Below are positions 1-9,293 of a stretch of DNA of 48,374 nucleotides, one piece after another. Both the position numbers and the translations under genes were made by a program. Location of the stretch: NCBI GenBank assembly GCA_024742395.1, contig JANSYO010000032.1:1-48374 (forward strand). Direction: 5' to 3'. Under the pieces are notes generated by a model that was not told the DNA's origin, did no database searches, and saw only the letters and a program-made list of their open reading frames with translations. This stretch comes from Cytophagales bacterium. Lineage in GTDB: Bacteria > Bacteroidota > Bacteroidia > Cytophagales > Spirosomataceae. Position 1 is the first letter of the stretch. Each line of letters starts with the position of its first letter.

Positions 1-1249
1 CCTTAAGTATATCTATAAACAGCTTATTGGCAAATACTTTTTCAGACTCAAAAAAATCTACTTTAATGGCTTTGGCTCCAATGCTTTTAAGCCATTGCAT
101 TTCGTTTCTTCTGATTATTGGATCTACCATTCTGTCACGAGGTTCATAATCGTAAGAACTATGAGAACCTCCAGAATTATACCATACCCACACTCCTACA
201 TTCAGTGAATCAGAATAGCTTATGAGTTCCTCTAAACTTCCTGAAGGCATTTTTGACCAACCTGCATCTGCCAGTGTATAAGGTAGGTTTAAGGTATCGG
301 CTAATCGGACAAATTTTTTAAGTTTTGACAAGTCTTCTGCACTATTAAAGTCAGACCACCAGCTGAAAGATGAGATGCCGGGTTTGATCCAATCGGTATT
401 GGTCAGAACACTTGGCTCCGCCAGGTGATTTGTATGATTAGACTCAATAATCGTTTTAAGCTCAAGTCCTATGGTTATGAATTTCCATGGTAATTCAATT
501 GCTGAATGTATCACCGGGTAGGCCTCGCTGTAACCAGAACCATCATAGGAGGGTGGGTGACCCACGCCATACGTATTATTGGCATAATTGTAATTGGTTA
601 AATGTGAGCCTACATTGTCATCTTTTATATTGGTTTCTCCGAGTAAAACGAAATAACTTCCGGATTGCATCAAAGCCGGAAAACACCAGCCGTCACTTGT
701 ATAGTCACCTACATTCCTTTCTTTAAATCTTTTTTCGTAAACCGGCTTAACCAATGAATATTCCTGAGACCATTTTTTACCACCTGTTGGGATTCCAAAC
801 TTTGATTTATCTTCAATCACATACACAGTATATCCTGGTGCCTCAGGGAAGATATAGCGGAAGGCAAAACCATCATTGAATGTCCTGGTTTCCAGAATCA
901 TTGTTTTGCTATTCTTTGTAAAATGTAGTTGTAAGCCGTAAGAAAAGTGTCTTTCTATGAGTCTTTTACCAGACTTCATTTCATAAGTTTCATTAATTGT
1001 GTCTCTGGTAAAGCTTTGAAAAGTAAGCCCCTGACTGAAATCTTCGTCTGATCGTTGAATTCCGAGGCCAGAGTTTAAAATTACAGTTTCCCATAAACCA
1101 TTGTTTTGATACTTAACGGTGTATGAAAGTTGACCTGAAGCAGAGAAGCCAATTTCTCCTTTAAGCTTGCCATCCGGCGAAATAACTTCCCAGTTTGCAT
1201 AAGTATGAAAAGAAGATATAATAAGGAAAATTCGAAGGAAATTTGTCAA
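1..1249 (-). CDS. GH97-family glycoside hydrolase (3' end cut by window)
   Basis: I translated this by hand because the gene runs off the left edge; about 416 N-terminal residues are visible with no stop. It resembles GH97 (SusB-like alpha-glucosidase/alpha-galactosidase family): an N-terminal beta-sandwich region, then a barrel region with SWWSD, the YTLADAGW strand, VGVWVWYNS and a KVDFF strand near residue 397. There is no ATG between the upstream in-frame stop and the conserved region, so the likely start is the TTG at 1249. That start gives a good signal peptide (TNFLRIFLIISSF, cleavage near HTYA-N) and implies a periplasmic enzyme. It starts 25 bases after nuoD on the same strand. The catalytic residues that separate the inverting glucosidases from the retaining galactosidases lie partly in the missing C-terminus, so the substrate is open. 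Confidence 0.85.
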   Translation of the reverse strand, partial: MTNFLRIFLIISSFHTYANWEVISPDGKLKGEIGFSASGQLSYTVKYQNNGLWETVILNSGLGIQRSDEDFSQGLTFQSFTRDTINETYEMKSGKRLIERHFSYGLQLHFTKNSKTMILETRTFNDGFAFRYIFPEAPGYTVYVIEDKSKFGIPTGGKKWSQEYSLVKPVYEKRFKERNVGDYTSDGWCFPALMQSGSYFVLLGETNIKDDNVGSHLTNYNYANNTYGVGHPPSYDGSGYSEAYPVIHSAIELPWKFITIGLELKTIIESNHTNHLAEPSVLTNTDWIKPGISSFSWWSDFNSAEDLSKLKKFVRLADTLNLPYTLADAGWSKMPSGSLEELISYSDSLNVGVWVWYNSGGSHSSYDYEPRDRMVDPIIRRNEMQWLKSIGAKAIKVDFFESEKVFANKLFIDILK

Positions 1250-1274
1250 GATCTGTAGATTGGTTTTGAATAAA

Positions 1275-2489
1275 TCACCTGTCTACTTCACCCATTACCA
1301 CATCAATAGACCCCATAATGGCCATTAGGTCAGCTATCATCAAACCCTTAGATAATTCAGGTAAAACAGACAAATTATTAAAAGAACAGGCCCTGGCTTT
1401 AGTACGTAAAGGTATATCAGACCTGCCATCAGTTTTAAAAAAGAAACCAAGCTCACCTTTAGGGTTCTCTGCCCTGCAATAAAAATCCATGGCTTTGGGC
1501 CTGATTTTTTTCGGCAATAAGGCCTGAGGGTCAAACTCTCTGGTTCGTTTATGCTCTTTGGTTAATTTCTCAAGACATTGATCAATAATTCTAATAGACT
1601 CCCAGCATTCTTTAACACGTACATTGTTTCTATCCCAGCAGTCTCCTACCGTTCCTACTTCACCCGTACCGATAGGAATATCAAATTCTATTTCAGGGTA
1701 AACAGAATAAGCATCTACTTTCCTAAGGTCATATTTAAGACCGCTTCCTCTGAGAACAGGCCCCGTGCAACCATAATTGACAGCCATTTGCAAAGGCAAT
1801 ACGCCTACATTAGCCGTTCTGTTAATGAATATATGATTGTCTATTAGTATTTCCTGGAGTTCAGTCAGTTTTGGACGTAAATAAGCGGTAAATTCTCTAC
1901 AGCGATCTTCAAAACCCACCGGCAGATCATAAAAAAGCCCACCTATCCAAATATAATTGTAAAGCATTCTGGCTCCAGAAACCCATTCCAGCATTCGCAT
2001 GATGGTTTCACGCTCTTTAAAAAGCCATAAAAAGGGGGTGGTGGCTCCAATATCCAGGCCATAGGTGCCTATAGCAATAAAATGTGAAGCAATCCGGTTT
2101 AGTTCTGCCACCAGAACTCTGATATATTCTACTCTTTTAGGAATATCGTTTTCAATGCCCAGCATTTTTTCAATGCCCATGGCCCAAGCATGCTCTGAAT
2201 TCATGGCAGCCAGATAATCTAAGCGATCAACATAAGGTATAGCCTGATTAAAAGGCACAGATTCTGTATGTTTCTCAAAACAGCGGTGCAAATACCCCAT
2301 ATGAGGAATTACGTCTTTAACTACTTCACCATCAGAAAGTACTTCAAGCCTTAACACACCGTGCGTAGAAGGGTGCTGGGGGCCTATATTGATTAACATT
2401 TCCTCTGATTTCAGCTGACTCTGATCATATTTGACAGGTTCTGAAATGCTGAGGTGATCTGATTGATATTTTATCTGTACCGTTTGCAT
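1275..2489 (-). CDS. nuoD: NADH-quinone oxidoreductase subunit D (standalone)
   Basis: This 404-residue protein is a full-length NuoD / 49-kDa subunit of respiratory complex I. The quinone-site hallmark GPQHPSTHGVLR is at residues 36-47, DRLDYLAAMNSE carries the conserved quinone-site tyrosine, and the C-terminus ends in the family-typical MGEVDR. In complex I it forms the peripheral-arm part of the quinone chamber together with NuoB and NuoH. ATG start at 2489. No other nuo gene is next to it: upstream is an oppositely oriented unknown gene and downstream is a GH97 hydrolase, whereas nuoD normally lies in a nuoA-N cluster. It is either a dispersed complex I gene or an extra copy. The reading frame is intact and no key residue looks lost. 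Confidence 0.95.
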   Translation of the reverse strand: MQTVQIKYQSDHLSISEPVKYDQSQLKSEEMLINIGPQHPSTHGVLRLEVLSDGEVVKDVIPHMGYLHRCFEKHTESVPFNQAIPYVDRLDYLAAMNSEHAWAMGIEKMLGIENDIPKRVEYIRVLVAELNRIASHFIAIGTYGLDIGATTPFLWLFKERETIMRMLEWVSGARMLYNYIWIGGLFYDLPVGFEDRCREFTAYLRPKLTELQEILIDNHIFINRTANVGVLPLQMAVNYGCTGPVLRGSGLKYDLRKVDAYSVYPEIEFDIPIGTGEVGTVGDCWDRNNVRVKECWESIRIIDQCLEKLTKEHKRTREFDPQALLPKKIRPKAMDFYCRAENPKGELGFFFKTDGRSDIPLRTKARACSFNNLSVLPELSKGLMIADLMAIMGSIDVVMGEVDR

Positions 2490-2693
2490 GAGTTGGTAAA
2501 GTTAATGTAGAAATAAGTTTAATTCGAGAAATGAGTAAAAAGCTTATGAAAGAATCATATCATCGCTACAGGTAGATAAGTAATTTTATCTTTAAAAAAG
2601 GAAAGTGCTTTTATCAGGTCATTCTCGGATTGATTTTTTTGTAGTTAAACCTGAACATTTGGAATTTCAATATATAGATTTTGTTTTAGGGAC

Positions 2694-3260
2694 ATGCACA
2701 CCATAGAACCGTATCATAGCTGGCAAAAATATTACAGAGCAGACAGAGATGTAAGATCACCATTTTTTGGAAGAGAGTATGGGCAAACCTATGTCAATGA
2801 TGTTTACGGATACTTTATTGATCCTGAATGGGATGAGTTTGGATCAGAAACTTTGTATTGTAAGTTACTTTATGTTGACTATGGCCTGAGCTGTTGCATT
2901 ATTGAATTAATAGGGGAATGGAATGATACACTTCACAATGACATCATGCATTTTAAAAGAAATGTTATTGATAAACTTATAAGAAATGGAGTAAAGAAGT
3001 TTGTTCTCATTGCTGAAAACTTATTTCAATTTCATGGTGGAGATACAGACTATTATGAGGAGTGGTTTGATGACATTGAAGATGGCTGGATAGCAGGTAT
3101 AAATCTCCGGAAGTTTATTGAAGAGGAAATGATGAAATATCATATTGACTATTATATCAATATTGGTGGAACCATGCACTTAAGCAAATGGAGAACCCTC
3201 AAACCTAATAAGTTTTTTCTTCTAATTGATACTCTAATGACCAGAAGACTAGGAGCTTGA
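2694..3260 (+). CDS. conserved-looking protein of unknown function
   Basis: A 188-residue protein rich in Tyr, Trp and acidic residues (for example DTDYYEEWFDDIEDGW), with no signal peptide and no membrane segment, so probably cytoplasmic. A central hydrophobic strand (KKFVLIAENLF) followed by an Asp/Glu-rich stretch and a second strand (YINIGGT) suggests an alpha/beta fold. I do not recognise the family and assign no function. The ATG at 2694 is the only reasonable start. It lies divergent to nuoD and 56 bases before the GH92 gene on the same strand, so co-transcription with GH92 is possible but there is no functional link visible. Confidence 0.75.
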   Translation: MHTIEPYHSWQKYYRADRDVRSPFFGREYGQTYVNDVYGYFIDPEWDEFGSETLYCKLLYVDYGLSCCIIELIGEWNDTLHNDIMHFKRNVIDKLIRNGVKKFVLIAENLFQFHGGDTDYYEEWFDDIEDGWIAGINLRKFIEEEMMKYHIDYYINIGGTMHLSKWRTLKPNKFFLLIDTLMTRRLGA

Positions 3261-3316
3261 ATATTGTACTATGACTGGTTATTGTTTTTATCAAATAATC
3301 TACATTTTTGTTTACG

Positions 3317-5479
3317 ATGAAAACAACCCTATTAAACTTACTCCTTTTAATTACTTTAGTTTGTCAGGCTCAAACAGACCTTACAAAGTATGTCAATCCT
3401 TTAATTGGTTCTGCTCCAAGTACCACTCCCAGTGCGTTAAAGCACTCAGAGGCGGGCACTGAATCCAAAGGGCAAATAGCCCCGGCCATCGGCTTTCCGC
3501 AGGGGATGACGACCTACACTCCTCAAACCCGAGCTACAGAAAAAAAATGTGTGCCACCGTTTTATTACAATGATCCTGAAATACAAGGATTTAGAGGTAC
3601 GCACTGGATGAACGGGAGCTGTGTACAGGATTATGGCAGTTTTACACTAATGCCCATGTCAGAAAAATTGTTGGTAGATAGTGAACAGCGTGCTTCAGAA
3701 TTTGATCGAGGCACAGAAACCGTTTTGCCTCATTGGTATGAAGTACTTCTTAGCGATTACGGCATAAAAGCAGAGCTGACGGGAACTGAGAGAGCGGGCT
3801 TTATGCGTTTTGTCTTCAAAAGCGAGACAAAGAACTACTTAGTAATTCAGCCCAACTCTGATGAAGGAGAAGGATACATTAAAGTGGATCTGGAAAAAAA
3901 GGAAATTGTAGGCTATAATCCGGTACACAGAATTTATCAGGGGTCTGGTAAACCAGCCGGATTTAGCGGGCATTTCATAATTCAGTGGCTAGGAGATGTC
4001 ACTGATGCAGGAGTATTTAGAGATAAAGAGGTTTTTGCCTCGCAATATGAAATTAAGGGTAACAAAAAGAGTGATCAGGTAGGAGCCTTTTTGGAATTAA
4101 ATGGCAAAGAGCTGTTAGTGAGAATTGGAACGTCATTTTCAAATGAGGAGAAAGCCCGAGAAAACCTGAAAGCTGAAATTGACCATTGGGATATTCTAAA
4201 AACAAAAGAGGAAGCCAAAGCTGCCTGGAATAAAGCTTTAGGGAAAGTGGAAGTCAAAGGAGTGGAAGAAGATAAGACCTTGTTTTATACGGCCTTATAC
4301 CATGCCAAACTGACGCCTAGAATATTTTCAGATGTAGACGGTACATATCCTGGTTTTGCAGATGATGATGAATTAAAAAAAGCTGAGGGGTTCACCTATT
4401 ACGCAGACTATAACCTCTGGGATACTTTCAGGGCAGTTCATCCGCTACATAATATCCTTGAGCCAAAGGTTAATTCTGACATGGTGAATTCGGTGATAGC
4501 CAAAGCTGAGCAAGGAGGCTGGTTGCCAATTTTCCCTTGCTGGAATGAATACACTGCAGCCATGATAGGAGATCATGCCATTTCTTTGATTTCAGATGCA
4601 TACGTGAAAGGAATAAAAGGAATAGACTATACAAAGGCTTATTCCTTTATGCGAAAGAATGCATTTGAGGTTAATGATGACCCTATTAGTTATGAAGAAG
4701 GAAAGGGTAGAAGGGCATTAGGGTCGTATTTGAAGTATGACTATATACCGTTAGAAGACTCTGTATGGCAGGCTTTCCATAAAAGAGAACAAGTTTCCCG
4801 AACTCTGGAATACGCTTATGATGACTACGCCCTGGCACAAGTAGCTAAAGGTTTAGGTAAAACTAAGGATTACAAAGAATTGATGAGGAGGTCAAAAAAT
4901 TATAAAAATGTAATAGATCCTTCTACAGGCTGGGCAAGAGGCCGTTATGCTAATGGTGAATGGGTCAAAGAATTTGATCAGTATGCCAGCAGGGCTTCTT
5001 ACATAACTGAAGGTTCTCCTGCACAGTACACATTTTACGTACCGCATGATGTCAAAGGATTAAAGAAACATGTAGGTGGCGAGAAGCGTTTTGTTTCTCA
5101 GTTAGATAGTCTCTTTGAATATGGCTACTATTGGCATGGAAATGAACCGAATAACCAGATTGCTTTCCTGTATAATTACACCCAAAAGGCAGATAAAACA
5201 TCCTCGTTGATCCATTCAATAATCAGAGATGAATATAATACATCACCTGGTGGATTAAGTGGTAACGAAGATGGGGGGCAAATGTCTGCCTGGCTGGTTT
5301 TCAGCATGATGGGATTATATCCGGTTTGTCCGGGAAGTCCTGAATATGCCGTAACTCAACCCATTTTTGACGAGGTGAAAATTCATCTTGGCAATGGTCA
5401 TACCACGGTTATTTCAAAAGGAAATAAGAAGCCACTCTTCATCAGTCATGAGCAGCTTCTTACTCAATCTAAATTATAG
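3317..5479 (+). CDS. GH92-family alpha-mannosidase, exported
   Basis: A 720-residue protein with a type I signal peptide (MKTTLLNLLLLITLVCQAQ) followed by YVNPLIGS, the normal beginning of mature GH92 enzymes. Further family marks are GFRGTHWMNGSCVQDYG (residues ~95-115), IAKAEQGGWLPIFPCWNEY, YWHGNEPNNQIAFLYN, and near the C-terminus GNEDGGQMSAWLVFSMMGLYPVCPGSPEY, which carries the conserved acidic base region. GH92 enzymes are Ca-dependent inverting exo-alpha-mannosidases acting on N-glycans or mannans. I chose the ATG at 3317 rather than the in-frame TTG at 3308, because the signal peptide begins cleanly at MKTT. The gene converges on the FAD oxidoreductase, with a single base between stops. 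Linkage specificity cannot be read from the sequence. Confidence 0.93.
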   Translation: MKTTLLNLLLLITLVCQAQTDLTKYVNPLIGSAPSTTPSALKHSEAGTESKGQIAPAIGFPQGMTTYTPQTRATEKKCVPPFYYNDPEIQGFRGTHWMNGSCVQDYGSFTLMPMSEKLLVDSEQRASEFDRGTETVLPHWYEVLLSDYGIKAELTGTERAGFMRFVFKSETKNYLVIQPNSDEGEGYIKVDLEKKEIVGYNPVHRIYQGSGKPAGFSGHFIIQWLGDVTDAGVFRDKEVFASQYEIKGNKKSDQVGAFLELNGKELLVRIGTSFSNEEKARENLKAEIDHWDILKTKEEAKAAWNKALGKVEVKGVEEDKTLFYTALYHAKLTPRIFSDVDGTYPGFADDDELKKAEGFTYYADYNLWDTFRAVHPLHNILEPKVNSDMVNSVIAKAEQGGWLPIFPCWNEYTAAMIGDHAISLISDAYVKGIKGIDYTKAYSFMRKNAFEVNDDPISYEEGKGRRALGSYLKYDYIPLEDSVWQAFHKREQVSRTLEYAYDDYALAQVAKGLGKTKDYKELMRRSKNYKNVIDPSTGWARGRYANGEWVKEFDQYASRASYITEGSPAQYTFYVPHDVKGLKKHVGGEKRFVSQLDSLFEYGYYWHGNEPNNQIAFLYNYTQKADKTSSLIHSIIRDEYNTSPGGLSGNEDGGQMSAWLVFSMMGLYPVCPGSPEYAVTQPIFDEVKIHLGNGHTTVISKGNKKPLFISHEQLLTQSKL

Positions 5480-5480
5480 T

Positions 5481-7115
5481 TTATTTAGCTTCCAGTACCT
5501 GGCCGTCTTTCTCCAGTTCTTTTCTTAGCGTTTGATAAGAAACTTGCTGTACAGATTGGTTATTGTTTATTGCCAATACAGCAGCAGTAGCTGCTGACTG
5601 GCCTAATATCATGAATACGGGTTCCATTCTTATGGAGCCAAAGGCAATGTGTGAGCTGGAAACACATACAGGTACAAGGAGGTTAGTGCATTCCTCTGCT
5701 TTCGGAATTATGGAGCCATAATCAATTTTGTATGGTTTTTTAGGGTGTACCCCAATATCCCCCTCATTCTGAACGAATCCGTCCAGTGTGACATATCTTT
5801 GAGCGTTATGCGAGTCTAAAGAGTAAGAGCCCATGCCTATAGATCTGGGTACATCTTTTTCAGACATCGTATGCCCTTCTGTCATGACAAAATCACCTAT
5901 CATTCTTCTGGCTTCACGAATATATAATTGGTGCGGCCAATTGTTATTATCTGTAAATTCATCTTTGGCTAGTCCCCAATGTTGCATTGCGTCATGGTAT
6001 TTGGCAGGAACAGAGGGATCATTTTGTAGAAAGTAGAGAAGACCCTTTTGGTACAATTCATGATCTTTTATCATGGCTGCTCTTTCTTCGTAACTGGCTT
6101 CAGGGTAAGCATAATTTTTTCCGATATAATCGGAGCTGAAAGGTCCGTGATTGTTAGTGTCAGTCTTTCGGTTAGGCAACATGTCAAATTTCTCGAACAA
6201 TTCATTCCAGCCTGTATCAAATACCCTTTTAAGTAGTTCATACCTGGAAGGGTCATAATTTTCAGGCTTCGGAAATGGCACTCTGTTTTCTGGGTGATTA
6301 CTCATGCAAAGTCTAAAACAATAGGCCTGAATTCGGTCATCACCTTCTCCATCCTGTCCGGGGTTTTCAGAACTGATCTCTGGTAACAGGCCACTTTTCT
6401 TGTCGCCGGGTATTTTGTAAGGATCAATATCGCTTTTAAAGAAATGACCATGATGGCGGGCGGCCTTTTGAACTCCATTCCAATTTTCCTGGTACACCTC
6501 ATTGGCCTCCCGGCCTACATGATAACTTACTCCCGCCAGAGCCATTAGGTCTCCTTCGTAAGTAGCATCTATAAAGACATCCGCTTCAAATACTTTACCA
6601 CTCAGAGTTCTGAAAGATTTAATGCTGGTGCCTTTTTTCTTTAATCCTTTTTCGGCTCTGAGCAGCCACTCATTTCTATGTACCGGTATATCGTATTCTT
6701 TTATATAATCCTCAAAAACCTTCTCGGCTACATGTGGTTCAAAAAGCCACATTGTACCGGCTTCACTATCAAGGGCTACAGTTCCCTGGCCTTTGTTCCC
6801 AAATTCATTTTTCTGCTGCCATACCCATGCTTGTGGAGTTTGGTAATGACTGTAGAGTCTTTCGTAGAAGTTTTTTGATAGTCCGCCTATGACTTTTTTA
6901 TTTCCGGTATCGGTGTAACCGAGTCCGCCAGAGGAGAGTCCGCCCAGATGAGTATCGGGAGAAACTATCAGGACAGATTTGCCCATTTTTTTGACTTGAA
7001 CAGCCGCGGTGATTGCAGCCGAGGTGCCGCCATAAATAATTACATCTGCCGAGAATTTGTTTTGTGCAAAAACGGCACTGGAAGCGAAAATTAGTAGTAA
7101 AAAGTATTGTTTCAT
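5481..7115 (-). CDS. exported FAD-dependent oxidoreductase
   Basis: A 544-residue protein with a signal peptide (MKQYFLLLIFASSAVFAQ) followed at once by an FAD-binding Rossmann start: ADVIIYGGTSAAITAAVQ, then VLIVSPDTHLGGLSSGGLG. The glycine-rich loop and the HLGG(L/M)SSGGLG segment are typical of the FAD-dependent oxidoreductase family PF12831, whose members are common next to carbohydrate-active enzymes in Bacteroidota and are often loosely annotated as xanthan lyase-related. A second conserved block near the C-terminus (VCVSSSHIAFGSIRMEPVFMILGQSAATAA) is the usual FAD-closing segment. The substrate is unknown; a role in sugar or glycan oxidation is inferred only from the neighbouring GH92. 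It is transcribed towards GH92, so the two are not in one operon. Confidence 0.88.
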   Translation of the reverse strand: MKQYFLLLIFASSAVFAQNKFSADVIIYGGTSAAITAAVQVKKMGKSVLIVSPDTHLGGLSSGGLGYTDTGNKKVIGGLSKNFYERLYSHYQTPQAWVWQQKNEFGNKGQGTVALDSEAGTMWLFEPHVAEKVFEDYIKEYDIPVHRNEWLLRAEKGLKKKGTSIKSFRTLSGKVFEADVFIDATYEGDLMALAGVSYHVGREANEVYQENWNGVQKAARHHGHFFKSDIDPYKIPGDKKSGLLPEISSENPGQDGEGDDRIQAYCFRLCMSNHPENRVPFPKPENYDPSRYELLKRVFDTGWNELFEKFDMLPNRKTDTNNHGPFSSDYIGKNYAYPEASYEERAAMIKDHELYQKGLLYFLQNDPSVPAKYHDAMQHWGLAKDEFTDNNNWPHQLYIREARRMIGDFVMTEGHTMSEKDVPRSIGMGSYSLDSHNAQRYVTLDGFVQNEGDIGVHPKKPYKIDYGSIIPKAEECTNLLVPVCVSSSHIAFGSIRMEPVFMILGQSAATAAVLAINNNQSVQQVSYQTLRKELEKDGQVLEAK

Positions 7116-7243
7116 TTAATAAGGGTTGATCATACTAAAGTACCAATTCTATAGGAGATAAATTCTGCCCAAGGAAATTAAATCCAATTGAAAACAACCT
7201 TTTTTTAGCCTTATTTTAGCATGGAGGCGGATAGAAATAAAAA

Positions 7244-7286
7244 AGATCACTCTGAAGGCTTTTGTTGAAAGTCTTCAGAGTGATCT
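7244..7286 (-). terminator. intrinsic terminator, minus-strand transcripts
   Basis: A perfect 14-base inverted repeat (AGATCACTCTGAAG at 7244-7257 and its complement at 7273-7286) with a 15-base loop. Read on the minus strand it is followed by TTTTTTATTTC, so it should end transcripts coming from the Dabb-lipoprotein side. On the plus strand there is no T-run. Confidence 0.75.
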
Positions 7287-7390
7287 GGTAGTTTGGTAGG
7301 TTTAGCCGTACTTATTTTATAAATCAGATAGGCTATTCCAATAACGAAATGTAGGATTATGACACTAGCGACCAGATAAGCAAAACTCAT
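7247..7390 (-). CDS. small single-membrane-segment protein (47 aa), tentative
   Basis: A hand-translated 47-codon ORF: MSFAYLVASVIILHFVIGI, one hydrophobic helix up to about residue 24, then a polar tail (KISTAKPTKLPDHSEDFQQKPSE). It starts with ATG at 7390 and stops inside the terminator hairpin, so its last dozen codons are made from the stem-loop. This looks like the small inner-membrane proteins often found between larger genes, but there is no clear ribosome-binding site and no homologue I can name. It lies 84 bases downstream of the Dabb lipoprotein on the same strand and may be its second cistron. Treat it as a candidate. Confidence 0.4.
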   Translation of the reverse strand: MSFAYLVASVIILHFVIGIAYLIYKISTAKPTKLPDHSEDFQQKPSE

Positions 7391-7474
7391 GTTCTTTTTT
7401 TGATCTCAAATACGCCTGATTTGAGGGCAAAATCTATGACATTTGTTACTTTATGGTAAGTTGCTAATCAGGAA

Positions 7475-7891
7475 TTATTCCCCTATGCTGTCATAAACCT
7501 TTACGGTGCTCCATAAATGACCGTATTCTTCTATAAACTTTAGATGTATAGGGTCTTTTTGATACATTTCTTCTTCTTCCAGATTTTTAAAGAAACACAT
7601 CCAGCTAACAGCATAATCTTTCACAATGACATCGCGGTCTGTAGGTGCAGGAAAACCAATGTAGTGCTGCTGAATGGTCTCAACTGTAGCTAATTTATTA
7701 AGTCCTTCTACAAGTTTGGCTTTGTCTTCGGCACTATCAGGGTTATTCAGATAGAAATAAACATGGTGAATAAACGGGTTTTCTAAGCTTGTTTCAGTTT
7801 CCATAGTTTTAGTCACTTCTTCAGTTTTCTCTACTTCCTGGCATGAAAAAGCAATAATAGAGAAGAATACAAGAGTAATAAATTTTGACAT
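7475..7891 (-). CDS. Dabb-domain lipoprotein
   Basis: A 138-residue protein starting at the ATG at 7891 (eight codons inside the longest frame). This start gives a lipoprotein signal, MSKFITLVFFSIIAFSC, with the acylated Cys at residue 17. A Glu/Thr-rich linker follows, then a stress-responsive alpha/beta-barrel (Dabb) domain: FIHHVYFYLNNPDSAEDKAKLVEGLNKL, with later DYAVSWMCFFKNLEEEEMYQKDPIHLKFIEEY. Dabb proteins are small ferredoxin-like dimers, some of which bind small ligands; the function of lipid-anchored ones is unknown. It may be co-transcribed with the small membrane ORF downstream and ends before the hairpin at 7244-7286. Confidence 0.85.
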   Translation of the reverse strand: MSKFITLVFFSIIAFSCQEVEKTEEVTKTMETETSLENPFIHHVYFYLNNPDSAEDKAKLVEGLNKLATVETIQQHYIGFPAPTDRDVIVKDYAVSWMCFFKNLEEEEMYQKDPIHLKFIEEYGHLWSTVKVYDSIGE

Positions 7892-7962
7892 TTTATTTGA
7901 AATGGTTTGAACCACGAAGTTAATGACTTAGGTAAAGAGAAGAAAAGATTGGCCTTTAAACT

Positions 7963-7976
7963 ATCAATTAATTGAT
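7963..7976. promoter_or_regulatory. 14-base perfect palindrome in a divergent intergenic region
   Basis: ATCAATTAATTGAT lies between the divergent Dabb-lipoprotein and HGSNAT-like genes. It is followed by two further TTGATC words before 8002, so the region carries three related half-sites. It could be an operator for a dimeric repressor, but no regulator is adjacent and AT-rich palindromes arise by chance. Confidence 0.25.
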
Positions 7977-8105
7977 CGCCATATTTTGATCATTGATCTT
8001 TTTCGCTGTTCAGGATACCTAATTTATTCTGATGAAAACTTATTTATTAATATTTTTTAATAACTTGTTTGTAGGTCATGAATGTTCATATCCTAATACT
8101 AACCT

Positions 8106-9290
8106 ATGGTAAAAAGAAAGAAGCGTATCGTATCTATCGATATCATGAGAGGCATAACGCTCTTTCTTATGCTTTTCGTTAATGATTTGTATGTTCCGGG
8201 AGTTCCTGCTTGGCTCGCTCATACTGCGGCTGAAACTGATGGTATGGGATTGGCTGACTGGGTTTTTCCAGGTTTTCTTTTTATGGTTGGGCTGTCTATT
8301 CCTTTTGCTTACAAAGCAAGAATTAGAATTAATCCTTCAGAGAATGACTTTCTTCTTCATATACTCATCAGGACTTTAAGTCTACTGTTTATTGGTGTAT
8401 TAATAGTAAATATTTCTCGCCTGAATCCCGAACTAAGTGGTATGCCCAAAACGGTTTGGGCACTTGGGATTTATGTAGGAATATTTTTAATATGGAATAA
8501 ATATCCGGAAAGTGTAGGGAAGTATCAGGGATACTTAAAAGCTTTAGGAGTGGTGATCATCGGCCTATTACTGTTCAAGTTTAAAGCTGGGAGTGCAGAA
8601 GAGCCTTCCTGGATAGAAACGAGCTGGTGGGGCATTCTTGGTTTGATAGGATGGGGTTACCTCGTGTCATCCTTGGTCTATCTTGGCTTAAAAGATAGCC
8701 TCATTTTGATCTTAAGTTGCTGGCTTCTTTTTGTATTCATTAATTGTCTTTCATTAACGGGCTATACAGACTTTTTGAACAGTTTTAAGCCTGTATTTGG
8801 GGTAATTATTAACGGTAATACGCCTTCCATTGTACTCAGTGGCTTATTTGGGGGCGTTCTACTCGTTAAATTCAAAGAACAGTCAAGCCGCATCATTCTA
8901 ACGATGATCACCGCAGGTGTGGTCTCTCTTTCTTTGGGTTTCTTTTTGAGGAATTGGTTTATTATATCAAAAATTCAAGCTACTCCCAGTTGGGGTTTGA
9001 TTTGCTCAGGAATTAGTTTTTTACTCTTTGCCCTACTGTACTTTCTAATTGATGTAAAGGAAAAAGAGAGCTGGTTTTCTTTATTTAAACCGGCGGGGGA
9101 GAATTCTTTAACCACCTATTTAGCTCCGGATATCTTCTATTATTTAATCTGGACATTCGGAGTAAATATTCTTATTTATAAACAAGATAGCAGTCCGTTC
9201 TTAGCGGTAGGAGGTTCGCTTCTATGGGCGTTTCTAATGATTAAATGGGCATCTTTTTTAGCTAAAAATAACATCCGATTAAAACTGTAA
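8106..9290 (+). CDS. HGSNAT/YeiB-like multi-pass membrane acyltransferase (DUF5009 type)
   Basis: A 394-residue integral membrane protein with about ten hydrophobic segments. The N-terminus reads RIVSIDIMRGITLFLMLFVND, followed by PAWLAHTAAETDGMGLADWVFPGFLFMVGLSIPFA, the signature of bacterial homologues of heparan-alpha-glucosaminide N-acetyltransferase; the conserved His is in WLAH. The lysosomal enzyme moves acetyl from cytosolic acetyl-CoA across the membrane onto terminal glucosamine. Bacterial members are common in glycan loci but have rarely been assayed, so the acceptor is inferred to be a sugar. The stop codon is three bases before the start of the GH20-like gene, which implies an operon. 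Confidence 0.85.
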   Translation: MVKRKKRIVSIDIMRGITLFLMLFVNDLYVPGVPAWLAHTAAETDGMGLADWVFPGFLFMVGLSIPFAYKARIRINPSENDFLLHILIRTLSLLFIGVLIVNISRLNPELSGMPKTVWALGIYVGIFLIWNKYPESVGKYQGYLKALGVVIIGLLLFKFKAGSAEEPSWIETSWWGILGLIGWGYLVSSLVYLGLKDSLILILSCWLLFVFINCLSLTGYTDFLNSFKPVFGVIINGNTPSIVLSGLFGGVLLVKFKEQSSRIILTMITAGVVSLSLGFFLRNWFIISKIQATPSWGLICSGISFLLFALLYFLIDVKEKESWFSLFKPAGENSLTTYLAPDIFYYLIWTFGVNILIYKQDSSPFLAVGGSLLWAFLMIKWASFLAKNNIRLKL

Positions 9291-9293
9291 ATA

